Below are positions 19,992-32,037 of a stretch of DNA of 64,000 nt, piece by piece. Both the position numbers and the translations under genes were made by a program. Position 1 is the first letter of the stretch; each line of letters opens with the position of its first letter. The stretch lies in assembly GCA_036172665.1 (NCBI GenBank), contig CM069873.1, positions 47,276,001-47,340,000 of the forward strand. Direction: 5' to 3'. This DNA is from Prosopocoilus inquinatus (Eukaryota > Arthropoda > Insecta > Coleoptera > Lucanidae). The notes under the pieces are model-generated. The model searched no databases. It was not told the origin of the DNA and saw only the letters and a list, made by a program, of their open reading frames with translations.

Positions 19992-21931
19992 CAGCGTGGA
20001 AACTAAGTAGCGGATAAAATCCATAACTCCGTTAATATTTGTAATAAAGCAAAAATCTAAAAGGGGTATAGCGATTCAAATTACAGCGCATAAGAAGAAG
20101 TATATTTTGAGATATTTTCATGAATTTTTTTTAAGTTATGACGTCATCAAGATTTTTTTTAAATGACAACCTATATTTTTTATTTTTGATTTCGGTGGGT
20201 GTTTTTAACCTACTTTCAACAGTATAAACTTTTGAATCGATTACATAACAAAAAATTCAAGAAAAACGGCCATAAAAGTTTAATTGTAAAGTTGAAGAAA
20301 TTAACAGAATATCTAGTTAGCTAGGTGTAAAACAAACAAAATTTGTTTCAATGACGAGAACTTGTAAATACCTATCACAATAAAGTGAGTATTTTTATTC
20401 CCCGTGGATAGTAGGAGTTACACTAATTATTAAAAACCTTTTACCAAAATGGTGTTGCTGACTGAAAAACAAAGAATTGAAGTTCTAATGATGTTCGGGT
20501 ATGGCGATCGAATTAGAACTCATCAAGAGGTGTGTCGACTTTTTATAGACAAATATCCTGATCAGCAAATAAGTCAATCCACAGTCAGCAGAATAGAGAA
20601 TAAATTTCGAAATTACGGTATTGTGAAAGACCTTCCAAAAACTGGCCACCCTAAGACAAAATTAATTGACGATGTGCAGCTTGATATTTTACTAGAAATA
20701 GAAAATAATCCGCATTCGACTAGTCGAGACATTGCTTTAGAGCACAACCTGAGCCATACCTCGGTACTGAAACTTTTAAAAATGCAAAAGTTTCATCCGT
20801 ATAAAGTAAAATTAGTCCATGAGTTAGCAGAAACTGACTATGATCATAGACAAGAATTTTGTGAAGAAATGTTGGAAATTTGCAATCGTGATCCAACGTT
20901 CTCGCAGCGTATAATTTTTTCTGATGAGGCAAGTTTTACTTTACATGGAACTGTTAACAGACATAATTGTCGATATTGGTCTAGGGAAAATCCCCACTGG
21001 ATGCAAGAAGCTCATACTCAACATCCCCAGAAGCTCAACGTATGGACAGGAATTGTCGGTGACAGAATTTTAGGTCCATTCTTTATCGAAGGTAATTTAA
21101 CTGGTGAGAAATATTTACACTTCTTACAATTCGAATTAGTACCTGCATTGGCGATATTATTTCCTAATGAAAATGACTGTGACGTACCAAACAATAACAT
21201 TTGGATGCAACACGACGGTGCTCCGCCACACTACGCAGTTCATGTGCGACGTTATTTGGACGAGATGTTCCCAGGTAGATGGATAGGAAGAAGAGGTCGA
21301 ATGTAATGGCCAGCTAGATCCCCTGATCTAACGCCATTAGACTTTTTTCTATGGGGGTACTTAAAAAGCAAGGTGTATAAAAATAGACCTAACAACTTAG
21401 ACGATCTTAAAGAAAGAATTCGACAGGAGTGTAGGTTAATAACACCTCAAACTATTCAAAATGTAATAAATGAATTTTATGAGCGTCTTGGGTATTGTCA
21501 GTTGGTGCATGGTCGTCAGTTTGAACATTTATTGTGATTTCAATGACTGTCAAAATCAAATTTTGTTTATTTACACCTTAATTTTGTTTCGTTTTAAACC
21601 TAGCTAACTAGATGTTCTGTTTATTTCTTCAACTTTACAATTAAACTTTTATGGCCGTTTTTCTTGAATTTTTTGTTATGTAATCGATCCAAAATTTTAT
21701 ACTGTTGAAAGCAGGTTAAAGAATCCCACCGAAATAAAAAATAAAAAATATAGGTTGTTATTTAAAAAAATCTTGATGACGTCATAACTTAAAAAAAATT
21801 CATGAAAATATCTCAAAATATATTTCTTCTTATGCGCTGTAATTTGAATCACTACACCCCTTTTAGATTTTTGCTTTATTACAAATATTAACGGAGTTAT
21901 GGATTTTATCCGCTACTTAGTTTCCACGCTG
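19992..21931 (+). mobile_element. mariner-family DNA transposon, DD41D (rosa-like), with ~340-bp terminal inverted repeats
   Basis: Ends are CAGCGTGG and CCACGCTG, flanked by TA (19990-19991 and 21932-21933), the mariner target duplication. Long inverted repeats (19992-about 20334 and about 21597-21931) match closely. One transposase gene lies inside. It sits within BEL-1 integrase, so it is younger than BEL-1. Confidence 0.95.
20449..21537 (+). pseudogene. DD41D mariner transposase, one nonsense codon
   Basis: The 362-codon frame is intact except for TAA at codon 286 (21304-21306). The N-terminus has paired helix-turn-helix DNA-binding domains (residues about 1-110; QISQSTVSRIENKF). The catalytic core has Asp159 (FSDEASF), Asp256 (QHDGAPPH) and Asp298 (SPDLTPLDFF). 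Exactly 41 residues lie between the last two, which defines the DD41D (rosa) group. The stop falls between them, so the truncated protein lacks the third catalytic residue. Reading resumes in the same frame with WPARSPDL, implying a single substitution from a sense codon. Transposase would bind the long inverted repeats and move the element into TA sites. Confidence 0.9.
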
Positions 21932-22836
21932 TATATGTAGCCATATTCGTTTGCATGGTAACAAAGGCGGTCCACATTGAAGCAGTCAGCGATCTCTCCA
22001 GCGAAGCATTCTTGAGCACTTTAAAAAGATTTATGGCGAGAAGAGGAAATGTATCAAACCTCTTCTCTGACAATGCAACTAATTTCGTAGGATCAAAAAA
22101 TGCAATTAAAAAATTATATCAACAATTTTATTCGCAAATATCTCAAACTGCCTTATCAACATATTACGCTGAACACAACATAACGTGGCATTTCATCCCT
22201 CCAAGAAGTCCCCATTTTGGTGGCCTATGGGAAGCTGCCGTAAAGAGTATGAAACACCATTTGCGAAGAGTAGCAGGAAATGCATCACTTACATTTGAGC
22301 AATTTCACACTTTAATTGTTCAAATCGAAGCAATCCTCAATTCCCGACCTCTAACTCCCATCTCTGAAGATCCCAACGACCAATCATACTTAACACCTGG
22401 CCATTTCCTAATTGGAGACTCTCTCACAGCCATGCCAGAGCCAAATTTATTGCATTTAAATACCAATCGTTTATCTTATTGGCAACAAATTGAAATGTTA
22501 AAGCAGCATTTTTGGAATCGATGGCACAAGGAGTACCTCAACCAGCTTCAGCAGCGCACGAAATGGATCACCAAGGGAAAAACCAATTTATGTCCAGGAC
22601 AATTGGTTATCATCGACAACGCACCACCGTTACGATGGAAGACGGGGCGTATCGAGAAGGTCCATCCGGGAGCTGACGGAGTAGTCCGGACAGCCACTGT
22701 CCGTGTTCGAGGCGAAATGTTCAAGAGGCCGGCGACCAAATTATGTGTATTACCGCTGTAAACTATTTGCATCAACGTCATTATTGTTTTTTTTTTGGTC
22801 GTTTTGAAAGCCAGGTCTTTCAAGGCGGCCGGTATA

Positions 22837-23862
22837 TGTTCAGGACAATATGCAAATGTGTTTAGTTTATTTTATTCAAATATTAATTTATTAATAAGAA
22901 CGCACTTCAGTTCCGATAAATTAGTTCAGGTATTTGGTTTAGTATTATACTTTAAAATCATTCGGCTTAATTTCCACCGAAATGTTTACGCATTCTTTAT
23001 ATCGTCCTTCCGAGTAAATCTTATTTGGAATTTTAGCGTTTTGCTCTTCCGCGTATACATTAATAAGAATGCACCACGTAAAAATCTATTATTTTTTATC
23101 TGAACACTGAATTGTCAACTTCTAAAAATCACTTAAACATAACAAGTTAAGCCCCACATTTTCTTCGAACAAACTCACCTGTCTTTCATGCGATTCTTAT
23201 TTTCTTCGTATTAGAAATACACATGCTATACGCATAAAGCGTTGTACCTGCTTTTCGACGGTCTAAGATATCAGACCATTTTTTCTTAACTATTCGCGGA
23301 AGTCACCGCTCATCTAGTTCACAAGCATTAAGTGCATTTAAAATCCTACGAGCTTCTTTGAATTTTCATCACAACGACAAAACAACTTAAAGTCATTTTG
23401 TTTCCCATTTTATTAATTTTCTACGAATTACTTTATGCATTTTTTCCATCTCCCCTTCGTATTGAGCTATATATTCTGTAACGTCTTAAAACGCAGAGAC
23501 ATATACATTCATTCATTTCAGTCATCACACATACTCAACGATCATCATAATAACACAAACGGTGATCATACATACACTTATATTAATTCACAAGTTGAAC
23601 AGCAGTTCACATAATATACAAACAGTCAAGTAAATACATTTTCACATCGTTATTAATATTCTGTATTTGAAGTGATTTTAGTGTAATTAACTTTAAGTTT
23701 CGTGTAGTTCTGAGTTTTGTTAGTGCTATCATTAAACTAGAAATAAAGGTGTTAATGTTTCTTAGTGCCTTTCCAATTAATAACTGTCACCAACAAAGTT
23801 AACAATATACCTATACGGCCTTACAACCCGTGGGTGGTGAATCAGACGTGCCATCGTCAACA
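22837..23862 (+). repeat. BEL-1 3' LTR
   Basis: Starts TGTTCAGG and ends CGTCAACA, the same length as the 5' LTR. A purine-rich AAGGCGGCCGG lies just upstream (22822-22832) as the likely plus-strand primer. The ATCTA target duplication follows immediately. Confidence 0.95.
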
Positions 23863-23928
23863 ATCTATATAAAGGGGATGGAGCGATTTTCAAAAGACAT
23901 AAAATATCCAGCAAACATCCGCGTCGGG

Positions 23929-24113
23929 TGTTTGAGTTTTACGAATTCAATATGTAAAACATTTAATTCGTCGCTTCAAAATTTAAAAAATGTTAGAGTG
24001 CAGCGTTGATTTCTTTTGTTATAACGATATTCAATTGTAACTTTTAATATAAACACAACTGCTGTCAAAGAATAAAGTTCATTTTACATTAAAAATACAG
24101 TCCACTAAATCAT
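23929..24113 (+). repeat. BEL-2 copy 1, 5' LTR
   Basis: Starts TGTTTGAG and matches the LTRs at 35858, 46652 and 56758. About ten bases at its 3' end (the TCTACA terminus) are missing, and it runs straight into the primer-binding region. Confidence 0.85.
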
Positions 24114-24380
24114 TTTTGGTTCATTCCGAGCCGATTTTTTTGCATTTAACATTGGTGTTAAAACGTGTAAAACTAAGGGCAGTAGTTGAAATTTTGGGAC
24201 ACGGATCCAGTTCAGGCTACGTGTTCTGGAAATATACATTGTACATTATTGTTGGTTCATTCCGAGCCGATTTTTTTGCATTTAACGTTGGAAGTGTAAA
24301 ACTAAGGGCAGTAGTTGAAATTTTGGGACACGGATCCAGTTCAGGCTACGTGTTCTGGAAATAAACATTGTACATTGGGA
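24113..24380 (+). repeat. Tandem duplication of BEL-2 leader including the primer-binding region
   Basis: A ~135-bp block starting TTGGTTCATTCCGAGCCG occurs at 24113-24245 and again at 24254-24380, nearly identical. Copy 2 has one block only. The element therefore carries two candidate primer-binding sites. Confidence 0.8.
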
Positions 24381-24522
24381 CCAACTATTAGGACACGAAA
24401 CCAGTTGAGGCAACGTGTTTTGGAAGCAGCAATCGAAAGTGAGGCAAGTTCAGCGAAGGTACCACAACCGATGATGTAATAAGGTTAGATGGAGTCTAGC
24501 AGCATTTTGAATAGGACTGCAT

Positions 24523-25297
24523 CAATGATGTAATAAGGTTAGATAGAGTCTAGCGTCATTTTGAATAGGACTGCATCTGCTTTAACATTAGATAGAAAAA
24601 GATAATATGAGCATTCCCTAAGAGTAACAAAGATCAGAAATGGCCGATACCACGTGGTTTGGGGCAAATGAAAGCTTAGTTCCATTCATATTCCAATTTT
24701 AAATTAGACTATCGAATCTATTTTTACAATTTGCACATGCATGTAATACGAAATATATTCAATATTTTAAGTAATTTTAAAATGCGTCTACCCTCTCTGT
24801 GGATGGATACTTTTACATCTTTTTGTCGCATATTTAGGCAATCATCAGGGAAACAAGTAGGTATTCTACATTTTATTAACGCGATTATTAAAATATTATA
24901 ATAAAAGATATTTAAGAAACCTGCTTATTTTTTTAGAGTAAAATAGTCACTTACATAAAACTAAAAATCTAATAAAATGACATTCAAAATCAATTTAAAA
25001 CATCCCGTGAAAACTAGAAGCGAAGTCAATGGATGTTGAACTTTAATTAAATAATAAACAAAACCTTGATAAGTCACTTCAAATAACTTAAAATCGAGAA
25101 AACGACCCCACAAAATCCAATTTGAAAACTAACAGACTAAACGCACAGACAACGAATGTTTTCACGTTTTGACATTGTCAAACTAATTTTGACGTTTTGC
25201 CCCAACCCAGCTGATCGAGGCTAGTTTTCTCTCTCTCTCTAATGTTCGTCGCGATACCTCTCACTCTACATTCCATCCAATCCATACCAGATCATTG
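24523..25297. mobile_element. hAT-like element, nested copy B
   Basis: Same family and orientation as copy A, 775 bp, running from CAATGATGTAATAAGG to CAGATCATTG. Target duplication GACTGCAT (24515-24522 and 25298-25305) lies inside copy A. An internal segment present in copies A and C is deleted here. Confidence 0.9.
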
Positions 25298-25861
25298 GAC
25301 TGCATCGGCTTTAACATTAGAGAGAGAAAGATAATATAAGCATTCCGTAAGAGTAACAAAGATCAGAAACGGTCGATACCACGTGGTTTGGGGCAAATGA
25401 AAACTTAGTTCAGATGCATCCGGATACACAAAAACCTAGCCAATCAAAAACAAATTGCAATAAATATTTTGCATATTCGGAATGCATCGCAACTAAGCTT
25501 AATGCGTTTGCAAACACCGTTGCCATGGCGAGTAAGTGGTTGAATGACGAATTGTCAAAAATTAATGAACTTCGTAATTTATAGTTCATATTACAATTTT
25601 AAATTAGACTATCGAATCTATTTTTACAATTTGCATATGCGTGTAATACGAAATATATTCAATATTTTAAGTAATTTTAAAATGCGTCTACCCTCTCTGT
25701 GGATGGATATACTTACATCTTTTTATCGCATATTCATGCAATCATCAGCGAAACAAGTAGGTATTCTACATTTTATTAACGCGATTATTGAAATATTATA
25801 ATAAAAGATATTTAAGAAACCTGCTTATCTTTTTAGAGTAAAATAGTCACTTACATAAAAC

Positions 25862-27102
25862 CAATGATCTGGTATGGGGTGGATGGAACGTAGAGTGAGA
25901 GGTATCGCGACGAACATTAGAGAGAGAGATAACTAGCCTCGATCAGCTGGGTTGGGGCAAAACGTCAAAATTAGTTTGACAATGTCCAAACGTGAAAACA
26001 TTCGTTGTGCGTTTAGTCTGTTAGTTTTCAAATTGGATTTTGTGGGATCGTTTTCTCGATTTTAAGTTATTTGAAGTGACTTATCAAGCTTTTTTTTATT
26101 ATTTAATTAAAGTTCAACATCCATTGATTTCGCTTCTAGCTTTTACGGGATGTTTTAAATTGATTTTGAATGTCATTTTATTAGATTTTTAGTTTTATGT
26201 AAGTGACTATTTTACTCTAAGAAGATAAGCAGGTTTCTTAAATATTTTTTATTATAATATTTCAATAATCGCATTAATAAAATGTAAGTGTGGTTTATAC
26301 AGTCACTAAAACTAATAACTAAACATTAATAATTATCAACTAAGAAATTAAAAGGCCGTACTGATACGAAGCGGTTTATACAACTTCACTAAAAATTGAG
26401 AATTCGTTTATTTCAATTCTTAGTGGAAAAGACGGGATGACCGTAAATTTGACTGTACTTTCTCTCCAGTTAATATTCCCTCCACGGAATTTTCACAGCT
26501 AGGTGTGCAACGAGCATTCGTATTTTTTGCTTGTATAAACGGAAAATTTTGCATAGTTTTAGTTAATTTTTAGTTTTAGTTTTAGTGACTGTATAAATCA
26601 AGCACTAGAATACCTACTTGTTTTGCTGATGATTGCATAAATATGCGACAAAAGGATGTAAATGTATTCATCCACAAAGAGGGTAGAGGCATTTTAAAAT
26701 TACTTAAAATATTGAATATATTTCGTATTACACGCGATTCGATAGTCTAATTTAAAATTGGAATATGAACTATAAATTAGGAAGTTCATTAATTTTTGAC
26801 AATTCGCTATTCAACCACTTACTCGACATGGCAACGGTGTTTGCAAACGCATTACGCTTAGTTGAGATGCATTCCGAATATGCAAAATATTTATTGCAAT
26901 TTGTTTTTAATTGGCTAGTTTTTTGCGTATCCGGATGCATCTGAACTAAGCTTTCATTTGCCCCAAACCACGTGGTATAGGCCATTTCTGATCATTGTTA
27001 CTCTTAGGGAATGCTCATATTATCTTTCTCTATCTAATGTTAAAGCCGATGCAGTTCGATTCAAAATGACGCTAGACTCCATCTAACCTTATTACATCAT
27101 TG
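25862..27102. mobile_element. hAT-like element, nested copy C (inverted)
   Basis: Opposite orientation to A and B, starting CAATGATCTGGTATGG and ending TTACATCATTG. Target duplication CATAAAAC (25854-25861 and 27103-27110) lies in copy A. Without the MITE at 26287-26605 it is about 920 bp, close to the full length of the family. Confidence 0.9.
26287..26605. mobile_element. MITE inside hAT-like copy C
   Basis: TTTATACAGTCACTAAAACT near the left end is inverted as AGTTTTAGTGACTGTATAAA near the right. TA lies on each side (26285-26286 and 26606-26607), and copies A and B show the unoccupied site. About 319 bp, non-coding. A Tc1/mariner-type MITE is likely. Confidence 0.8.
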
Positions 27103-27702
27103 CATAAAACTAAAAATCTAATAAAATGACATTCAAAATCAATTTAAAACATCCCGTGAAAACTAGAAGCGAAATCAATGGATGTTGAACTTTAATTAAA
27201 TAATAAACAAAAACTTGATAAGTCACTTCAAATAACTTAAAATCGAGAAAACGACCCCACAAAATCCAATTTTAAAACTAACAGACTAAACGCACAGTCA
27301 ACGAATATTTTCACGTTTTGACACTGTCAAACTAATTTTGACGTTTTGCCCCAACCCAGCTGATCGAGGCTAGTTTTCTCTCTCTCTCTAATGTTCGTCG
27401 CGATGCCTCTCACTCTACATTCCATCCAACCCATACCAGATCATTGACCACAACGCACGCTCTGTGGCAGTGTCTCAAGCAGCCGACTGACGTACTTAGG
27501 GCTGCGCATCAGATGCACCAAGCTTTGTAACGTTAGCTGCAGGAGCTGATCAAGTTCAGGACTGGTTGACAAGTTGCATTTTACGATTATTCAAGAGTGC
27601 ATTCGCTGCACAAACATGCAGGTATCCAGAGCAGGATAATTTTCGTTTGTGTTACGGTCATTTGTGTTAACTGCATTTGTCTTTATTTACGTTTTTATCA
27701 AT

Positions 27703-28595
27703 ATGTCACCAAAAAAGAACAAAAATGATAGTGAAATTGTAACAATGCAAAAAGAACAAGCTATTTTATCGCGCAAAAAAGCAGTGTTAGAATCAAAGTT
27801 ACAAAACTTTTCTAAATTTTTCCGTGAAGTCACTAGAACCGAAATCGATCAAGCTAAATTGCTTCAAATTGAAATTCGCATTAGTACTATTGAGTCTCAT
27901 TTACAGATTTTGCAAGTACTCAGTTTGAATTAGAAAGATTAGGTTTCTAAACAGTTCCTTCTGAATTCACAGTTTACGCAAGAAAAATTCAGCTCTGAAG
28001 TCCGTCGGGGTGTGGAGAATCCTTTCACAAAAAGAGTGGGAGTTAAGCTTCCCACAATTGAGTTGCCGAAATTTTCAGGTCTTTACGAGCAGTGGGTAGA
28101 GTTTAGAGATCTTTTCACTTCTTTGGTTCACAATTGTAAGTACATTGAACCAATTCAGAAATTTCATTATCTTAGGGCTTCCTTAGATGGATCTGCGGCT
28201 CAAACCATTGCTTCAATTAAGTTTTCGTAAGAAATATATATTGTCCCTTGGGACATTTTATGCGAGCGTTTCGAGAACAAACGCTTAATGGTTCATAATC
28301 ACCTTAATTCTCTTTTCAGTTTTCAAAAAATCAGATCTGATTCTCCAGCTGCTTTTAGAAATCTAGTAGATATTTTATCGAAAAATTTACGATCTTTAGA
28401 AATTCTAGGTGTAAAAACTGATTTCTGGGATCCAATTATTATTCATTTCGTAACTCCTAAGTTAGATCTTGAGACATTTAGACGTTGGGAACAACAGGAA
28501 TTCAAAGAGGATCTTCCTACATTAGCAGAGTTTAAACAGTTTCTTTCGAGTCATGCAGATTTCTTGGAAAAGGTGAATGTGCACAAGCCTAAGTG
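27703..28595 (+). pseudogene. BEL-2 copy 1 gag
   Basis: The ATG at 27703 opens MSPKKNKNDSEIV, then a Lys/Glu-rich coiled N-terminus and a frame break near 27930. The capsid core follows (KRVGVKLPTIELPKFSGLY, then HYLRASLDG) with a stop at 28228-28230. The next frame (28288-28596) continues LMVHNHLNSLF to FLEKVN. The stop after IKFS is shared with copy 2, so it predates both insertions or was copied. Gag would form the particle; this one is broken. Confidence 0.8.
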
Positions 28596-28599
28596 AATG

Positions 28600-29530
28600 G
28601 GATGTGATATTAATCAGCAGAAGCAGAAGTCGTTTGTTATCAACTTTAGTGAGTTGAGTCAGAAGAATAGATTTTCACGCTTTCATTGTCAGAGACCTCA
28701 TTCCATTTACACTTGTAATGAATTTCTTGCTTTACCAGTTAACAAAAGAATGGAAAGGGTTTAAGCTTTAATACTGTGCTACAATTGTTTACAGAAAATC
28801 ATCAGATTCAGAATTACAAGTTAGGACATTGCAAGCGTTGTGGCGTAAAACACAAAAACCTACCGCATCCTATTTCAGATACTTCATCTAATAAGGCATT
28901 GGACATTTCAATTCCAAAGCAGGTTTCAAGTCAAGGTACGAACCAGAATCAAGTTAGTACCATAGTCTGTAACTATTCTTCTCAAGGTCAAGTATTACTT
29001 GCCACTGCTGTAGTTCAAATTTCTGACGTTCATGGTAATTTCCATAATTGTAGGGCACTACTACAATGCTTCCATGACCAATTTAATTTCCAAAGAACTT
29101 GTTGACCAATTAGGTTTGTCGCAAAAGGACATTAACATTATGGTGTTAGGTATTGGTTCTTCTCAATCGGGTTTGAACAAATCTTGCAATGTTTAAATTA
29201 AATCTTTACACTCTAAGTTTCATGCGGATATTCAGTGTTTGGTAATCCCAGATATCACAGGGAATATTCCAGGCATACAATTTGATCCATCGTGTCTTTG
29301 GATACCATATAACGTTAAGTTGGCTGATCCAACTTTTAACATTCCAAACAAAATTGATCTTTTAATTGGTGCAAACATTTTCTGGAGATTAATATGTCCA
29401 GGCACAAGGTATTTAGGGCGCAACAAGCCGATTTTACAAAAATCCAAACTTGGGTGGATTGTTTCAGGTCCTTTATGTTCTTCAGAATGTAGAATCACAT
29501 CTTGTCACTTTAGCAAAAATTCAGAAATCC
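28600..29530 (+). pseudogene. BEL-2 copy 1 nucleocapsid and protease
   Basis: The zinc-knuckle region (LGHCKRCGVKHKNLPH near 28825-28870) is followed by a decayed protease. The expected catalytic LLD-S-G segment near 29050 is frameshifted (CRALLQCFHDQF). The later part reads well (KLADPTFNIP, DLLIGANIFW, LGWIVSG). A stop near 29195 after SCNV is also present in copy 2. Confidence 0.75.
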
Positions 29531-29559
29531 AAACCTGGTTAGGTTTTGGGAAATTGAAG

Positions 29560-31040
29560 AACTGTCAAGTAAACCATCTTTGTCCACTGAGCAAGATCAG
29601 GCAGAGAAATATTTTAGCGAAACATTTAGGCGCAATCCTGAAGGAAGATTCATTGTTTCAGTTCCGTTGAGGGATTCGATTAGCAAGTTAGGCGACTCCA
29701 AAGATTTAGCAAGAAATCAATTCCTAAACATTGAAAGAAAATTCATTTCAAATCATGAGTTGAAACATTTGTATACGGATTTCATGAACGAGTATGAGCA
29801 CCTTTCACATATGTCCCTATTTAAGACGTCAGAGGATCAAATCGTTTACTATTCACCTCATCATGATGTGCTAAGAAATCACAATTATACCACAAAGTTA
29901 AGAGTGGTTTCAATTGCTCAGCAAATTCATCTTCTGGTGTATCGTACAATTCATTACAAATGGTTAGTCCAGTCGTTCACGATGATCTTTTATCGATTAT
30001 AATTAGATTTAGGCAACATTTATAAGTTATTTCTGCAGACATTTGTAAAATGTATAGACAAATTCTAATCGATGAAGATTTCAGACCACTTCGGTTGATT
30101 TTTTGGAGATCTGATCCAGAACAAGAACTTCAAATATTTTCACTCAATACTTTGACATATGGTACTGCCAGTGCTCCATTTCTTGCTAAACGTTGTCTTA
30201 ATTTTTATGTAGATGATTTACTATCAGGAGCAAATTCTATTGAAGATGCAATTCAACTAGCCCGACAGGTCGAATCAATTCTTCAATCAGGATGTTTTCC
30301 ATTGAGAAAATGGAAATCTAACAGTCAAGAGGTGCTAGAAGGTATCAAGGCCTCCAGTTCTTGCAATGATGTCTTCTATTTCAGTCCTGAAGAGACAAGT
30401 AAAACACTTGGATTAATTTGTTCTAGTACAGAAGATCATTTTTTATTTCAAATCAGTCTACCTACTTACGTTCGAAAAATCACCAAACGAGTAATTCTTT
30501 CAGAAACTTCCAGGATTTTTGATCCCTTAGGCTTGATCAGCCCTGTAGTTATAACGGCGAGAATTCGTCTACAGTCATTATGGTCTTTGAACTTGTCGTG
30601 GGATCAAGAAGTTCCTGACGAACTGGGACGAAAGTGGTTATCTCTCAGGTCAGATATTTTAGAATTAAAATTTTTGAAAATTTAACGGCATGTAAAAATC
30701 CAATTCAAATCGAGTTACATGACTTTTCAGACGCGTCACAAAATGCATATGGTGCTTGCGTTTACATTCGCACCATCGATTCCGATCACAAAGTTAATGT
30801 CCATCTCTTGAGTTCTAAAACCAGAAGAGCTCCAATCAAGCCAGTCACTATTCCAAGACTAGAGTTGTGTGCAGCACTACTTCTTGCTCGACTCGTTGCG
30901 AAGGTTAAAAGTTCCTTCTCAATCAAATTTAACAATTACGTTATGTGGTGCGATTCAACAGTTGCATTAGCATGGATAAGAAGTTCTCCTTCATATTTAC
31001 AGGCTTTCGTTTCTAACAGAGTCGCTGAGATATAAAGAAA
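29560..31040 (+). pseudogene. BEL-2 copy 1 RT and RNase H
   Basis: The RT N-terminus (29580-29900) is followed by a one-base frameshift at the RVVF motif (about 29905) shared with copy 2. KMYRQILID (30048 on) and YVDDLLSG (about 30205) mark the polymerase core. About 66 bp just before the YVDD box, present in copy 2, is deleted. RNase H is recognisable as ELHDFSDASQNAYG, IPRLELCAALLLA and MWCDSTVALAWI, ending in a stop near 31033. Frame changes occur near 30000 and 30680. Confidence 0.8.
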
Positions 31041-31049
31041 CACGCTTAT

Positions 31050-32037
31050 TTCGAATTGGAGGTACGTGCCAACCAGTTCAAATCCTGCTGATGTACTTTC
31101 CGGAGGTATGTCAGCAAGAGCTTTCTTAAATTTAAAGACTTGGTTTCATGGACCTAGTTGGCTTAGTGATATGCCAGATTCTTCGCCAATTGACATTTCT
31201 TTACACAATCCTTTCAAATTAGACGAGTTACCGGAAATTCGCAAGCAAACGCAATGCTTCCTTCAAGTCAAATACAATGATCTGTTTCCATTTAATCATT
31301 AAGAGAGTAACCGCATTTTGTATTCGTTGCTTACACAATTGTAAGGTAAGATCAGATCAGAGAAGACTTGATATTTTAACCCTAGATGAATTAAATCATT
31401 CAATGGAAGTTTTACTTAAGATTGCTCAGAACGAATCCTTTCCAGACGAAATTCGAGAGTTGTTATTGACTAGAGTTGTGTGCATTAGCATGGATAAGAA
31501 GTTCTCCACATTTAGGTGGACTTTGGGAGGCTGGAGTTAAGTCTTCTAAATATCATATAAAAAGAGTTCTTTTAAATCGATGTTTAACTTTTGAAAATCT
31601 TTACACAATAATAACGCAGATAGAAAGTATCTTAAATTCAAAGCCGTTAACACAAATGTCTAGTGACCCAAATGATTTAGAAGTGCTGATGCCAGCACAT
31701 TTCCTCATCGGAAGAACATTCCATGCATTAGCCTACCCAGACGTCCAACATATTCCTGAAAACCGTTTGTCACATTTTCAACTGGAGCATCTGAAGATCG
31801 TCGAAAGAATATGTTAGTTAATTACAGCAGCGAACTAAATGGAAGACCAATATCAGCAATATTAGTGTTGGTGCGATGGTGTTATTTCGGGATGACAATT
31901 TGCCTGCGTTTAAGTGGCCATTCGGTCGCATTATAGAATTACTGACGGGTACAGACAATGTAGTACGGATTGCATCCATCAAAACGTCAACTGGTATTAT
32001 AAAGCGCGCCGTTGCAAAAGTGCCCACTACCACTTGA
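31050..32037 (+). pseudogene. BEL-2 copy 1 integrase, internally deleted and rearranged
   Basis: The linker region (NPADVLSGG, WFHGPSWLSD) is followed by a fragment to about 31468. There a scrambled junction replaces the H2C2 zinc domain and most of the DDE core. Text from RNase H (MCALAWIRSSP) is joined directly to HLGGLWEAGVKSSK near the catalytic Glu. The BEL C-terminal domain follows (LMPAHFLIGRTF) with a stop at 31815-31817 and further frame changes. Compared with copy 2, roughly 700 bp are missing. Confidence 0.75.

Larger units (their letters stand above)
19783..22761 (+). pseudogene. BEL-1 integrase and C-terminal domain, split by mariner
   Basis: The first piece (19783-19990) holds the CIICFKSNP zinc-binding end and GVDF, the first acidic box of the core. 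One small frameshift lies near 19945. The second piece (21955-22761) carries VTKAVHIEAVSDL, then FSDNATNFVG with the second Asp, and HFGGLWEAAVK with the catalytic Glu. It ends with the BEL-type C-terminal domain (LTPGHFLIG, WHKEYLNQLQQR). Deleting 19992-21931 and one TA restores a continuous frame across the mariner junction. So the insertion is secondary and integrase was read-through there beforehand. Confidence 0.9.
14569..23862 (+). mobile_element. BEL/Pao LTR retrotransposon (BEL-1), full-length and young
   Basis: Two 1026-bp LTRs bound the element, and a 5-bp target duplication ATCTA lies at 14564-14568 and 23863-23867. I count about eight differences between the LTRs (under 1%), so the insertion is recent. 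The body encodes Gag, aspartic protease, RT, RNase H and integrase in the BEL/Pao order without env. It is disabled by one in-frame stop (17628-17630), frameshifts near 19840-19950, and a mariner insertion (19992-21931) in integrase. Confidence 0.95.
24469..27446. mobile_element. Non-autonomous hAT-like element, outer copy (A) with two nested relatives
   Basis: Copy A has an 8-bp target duplication ACCACAAC (24461-24468 and 27447-27454). Ends are CGATGATGT and AGATCATTG, short inverted repeats around CAATGAT. Its own sequence is 24469-24522, 25306-25861 and 27111-27446 (about 950 bp). Copies B and C of the same family are inserted in it. No coding capacity. The 8-bp duplication suggests the hAT group, though P-type elements also make 8 bp. 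Confidence 0.85.
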
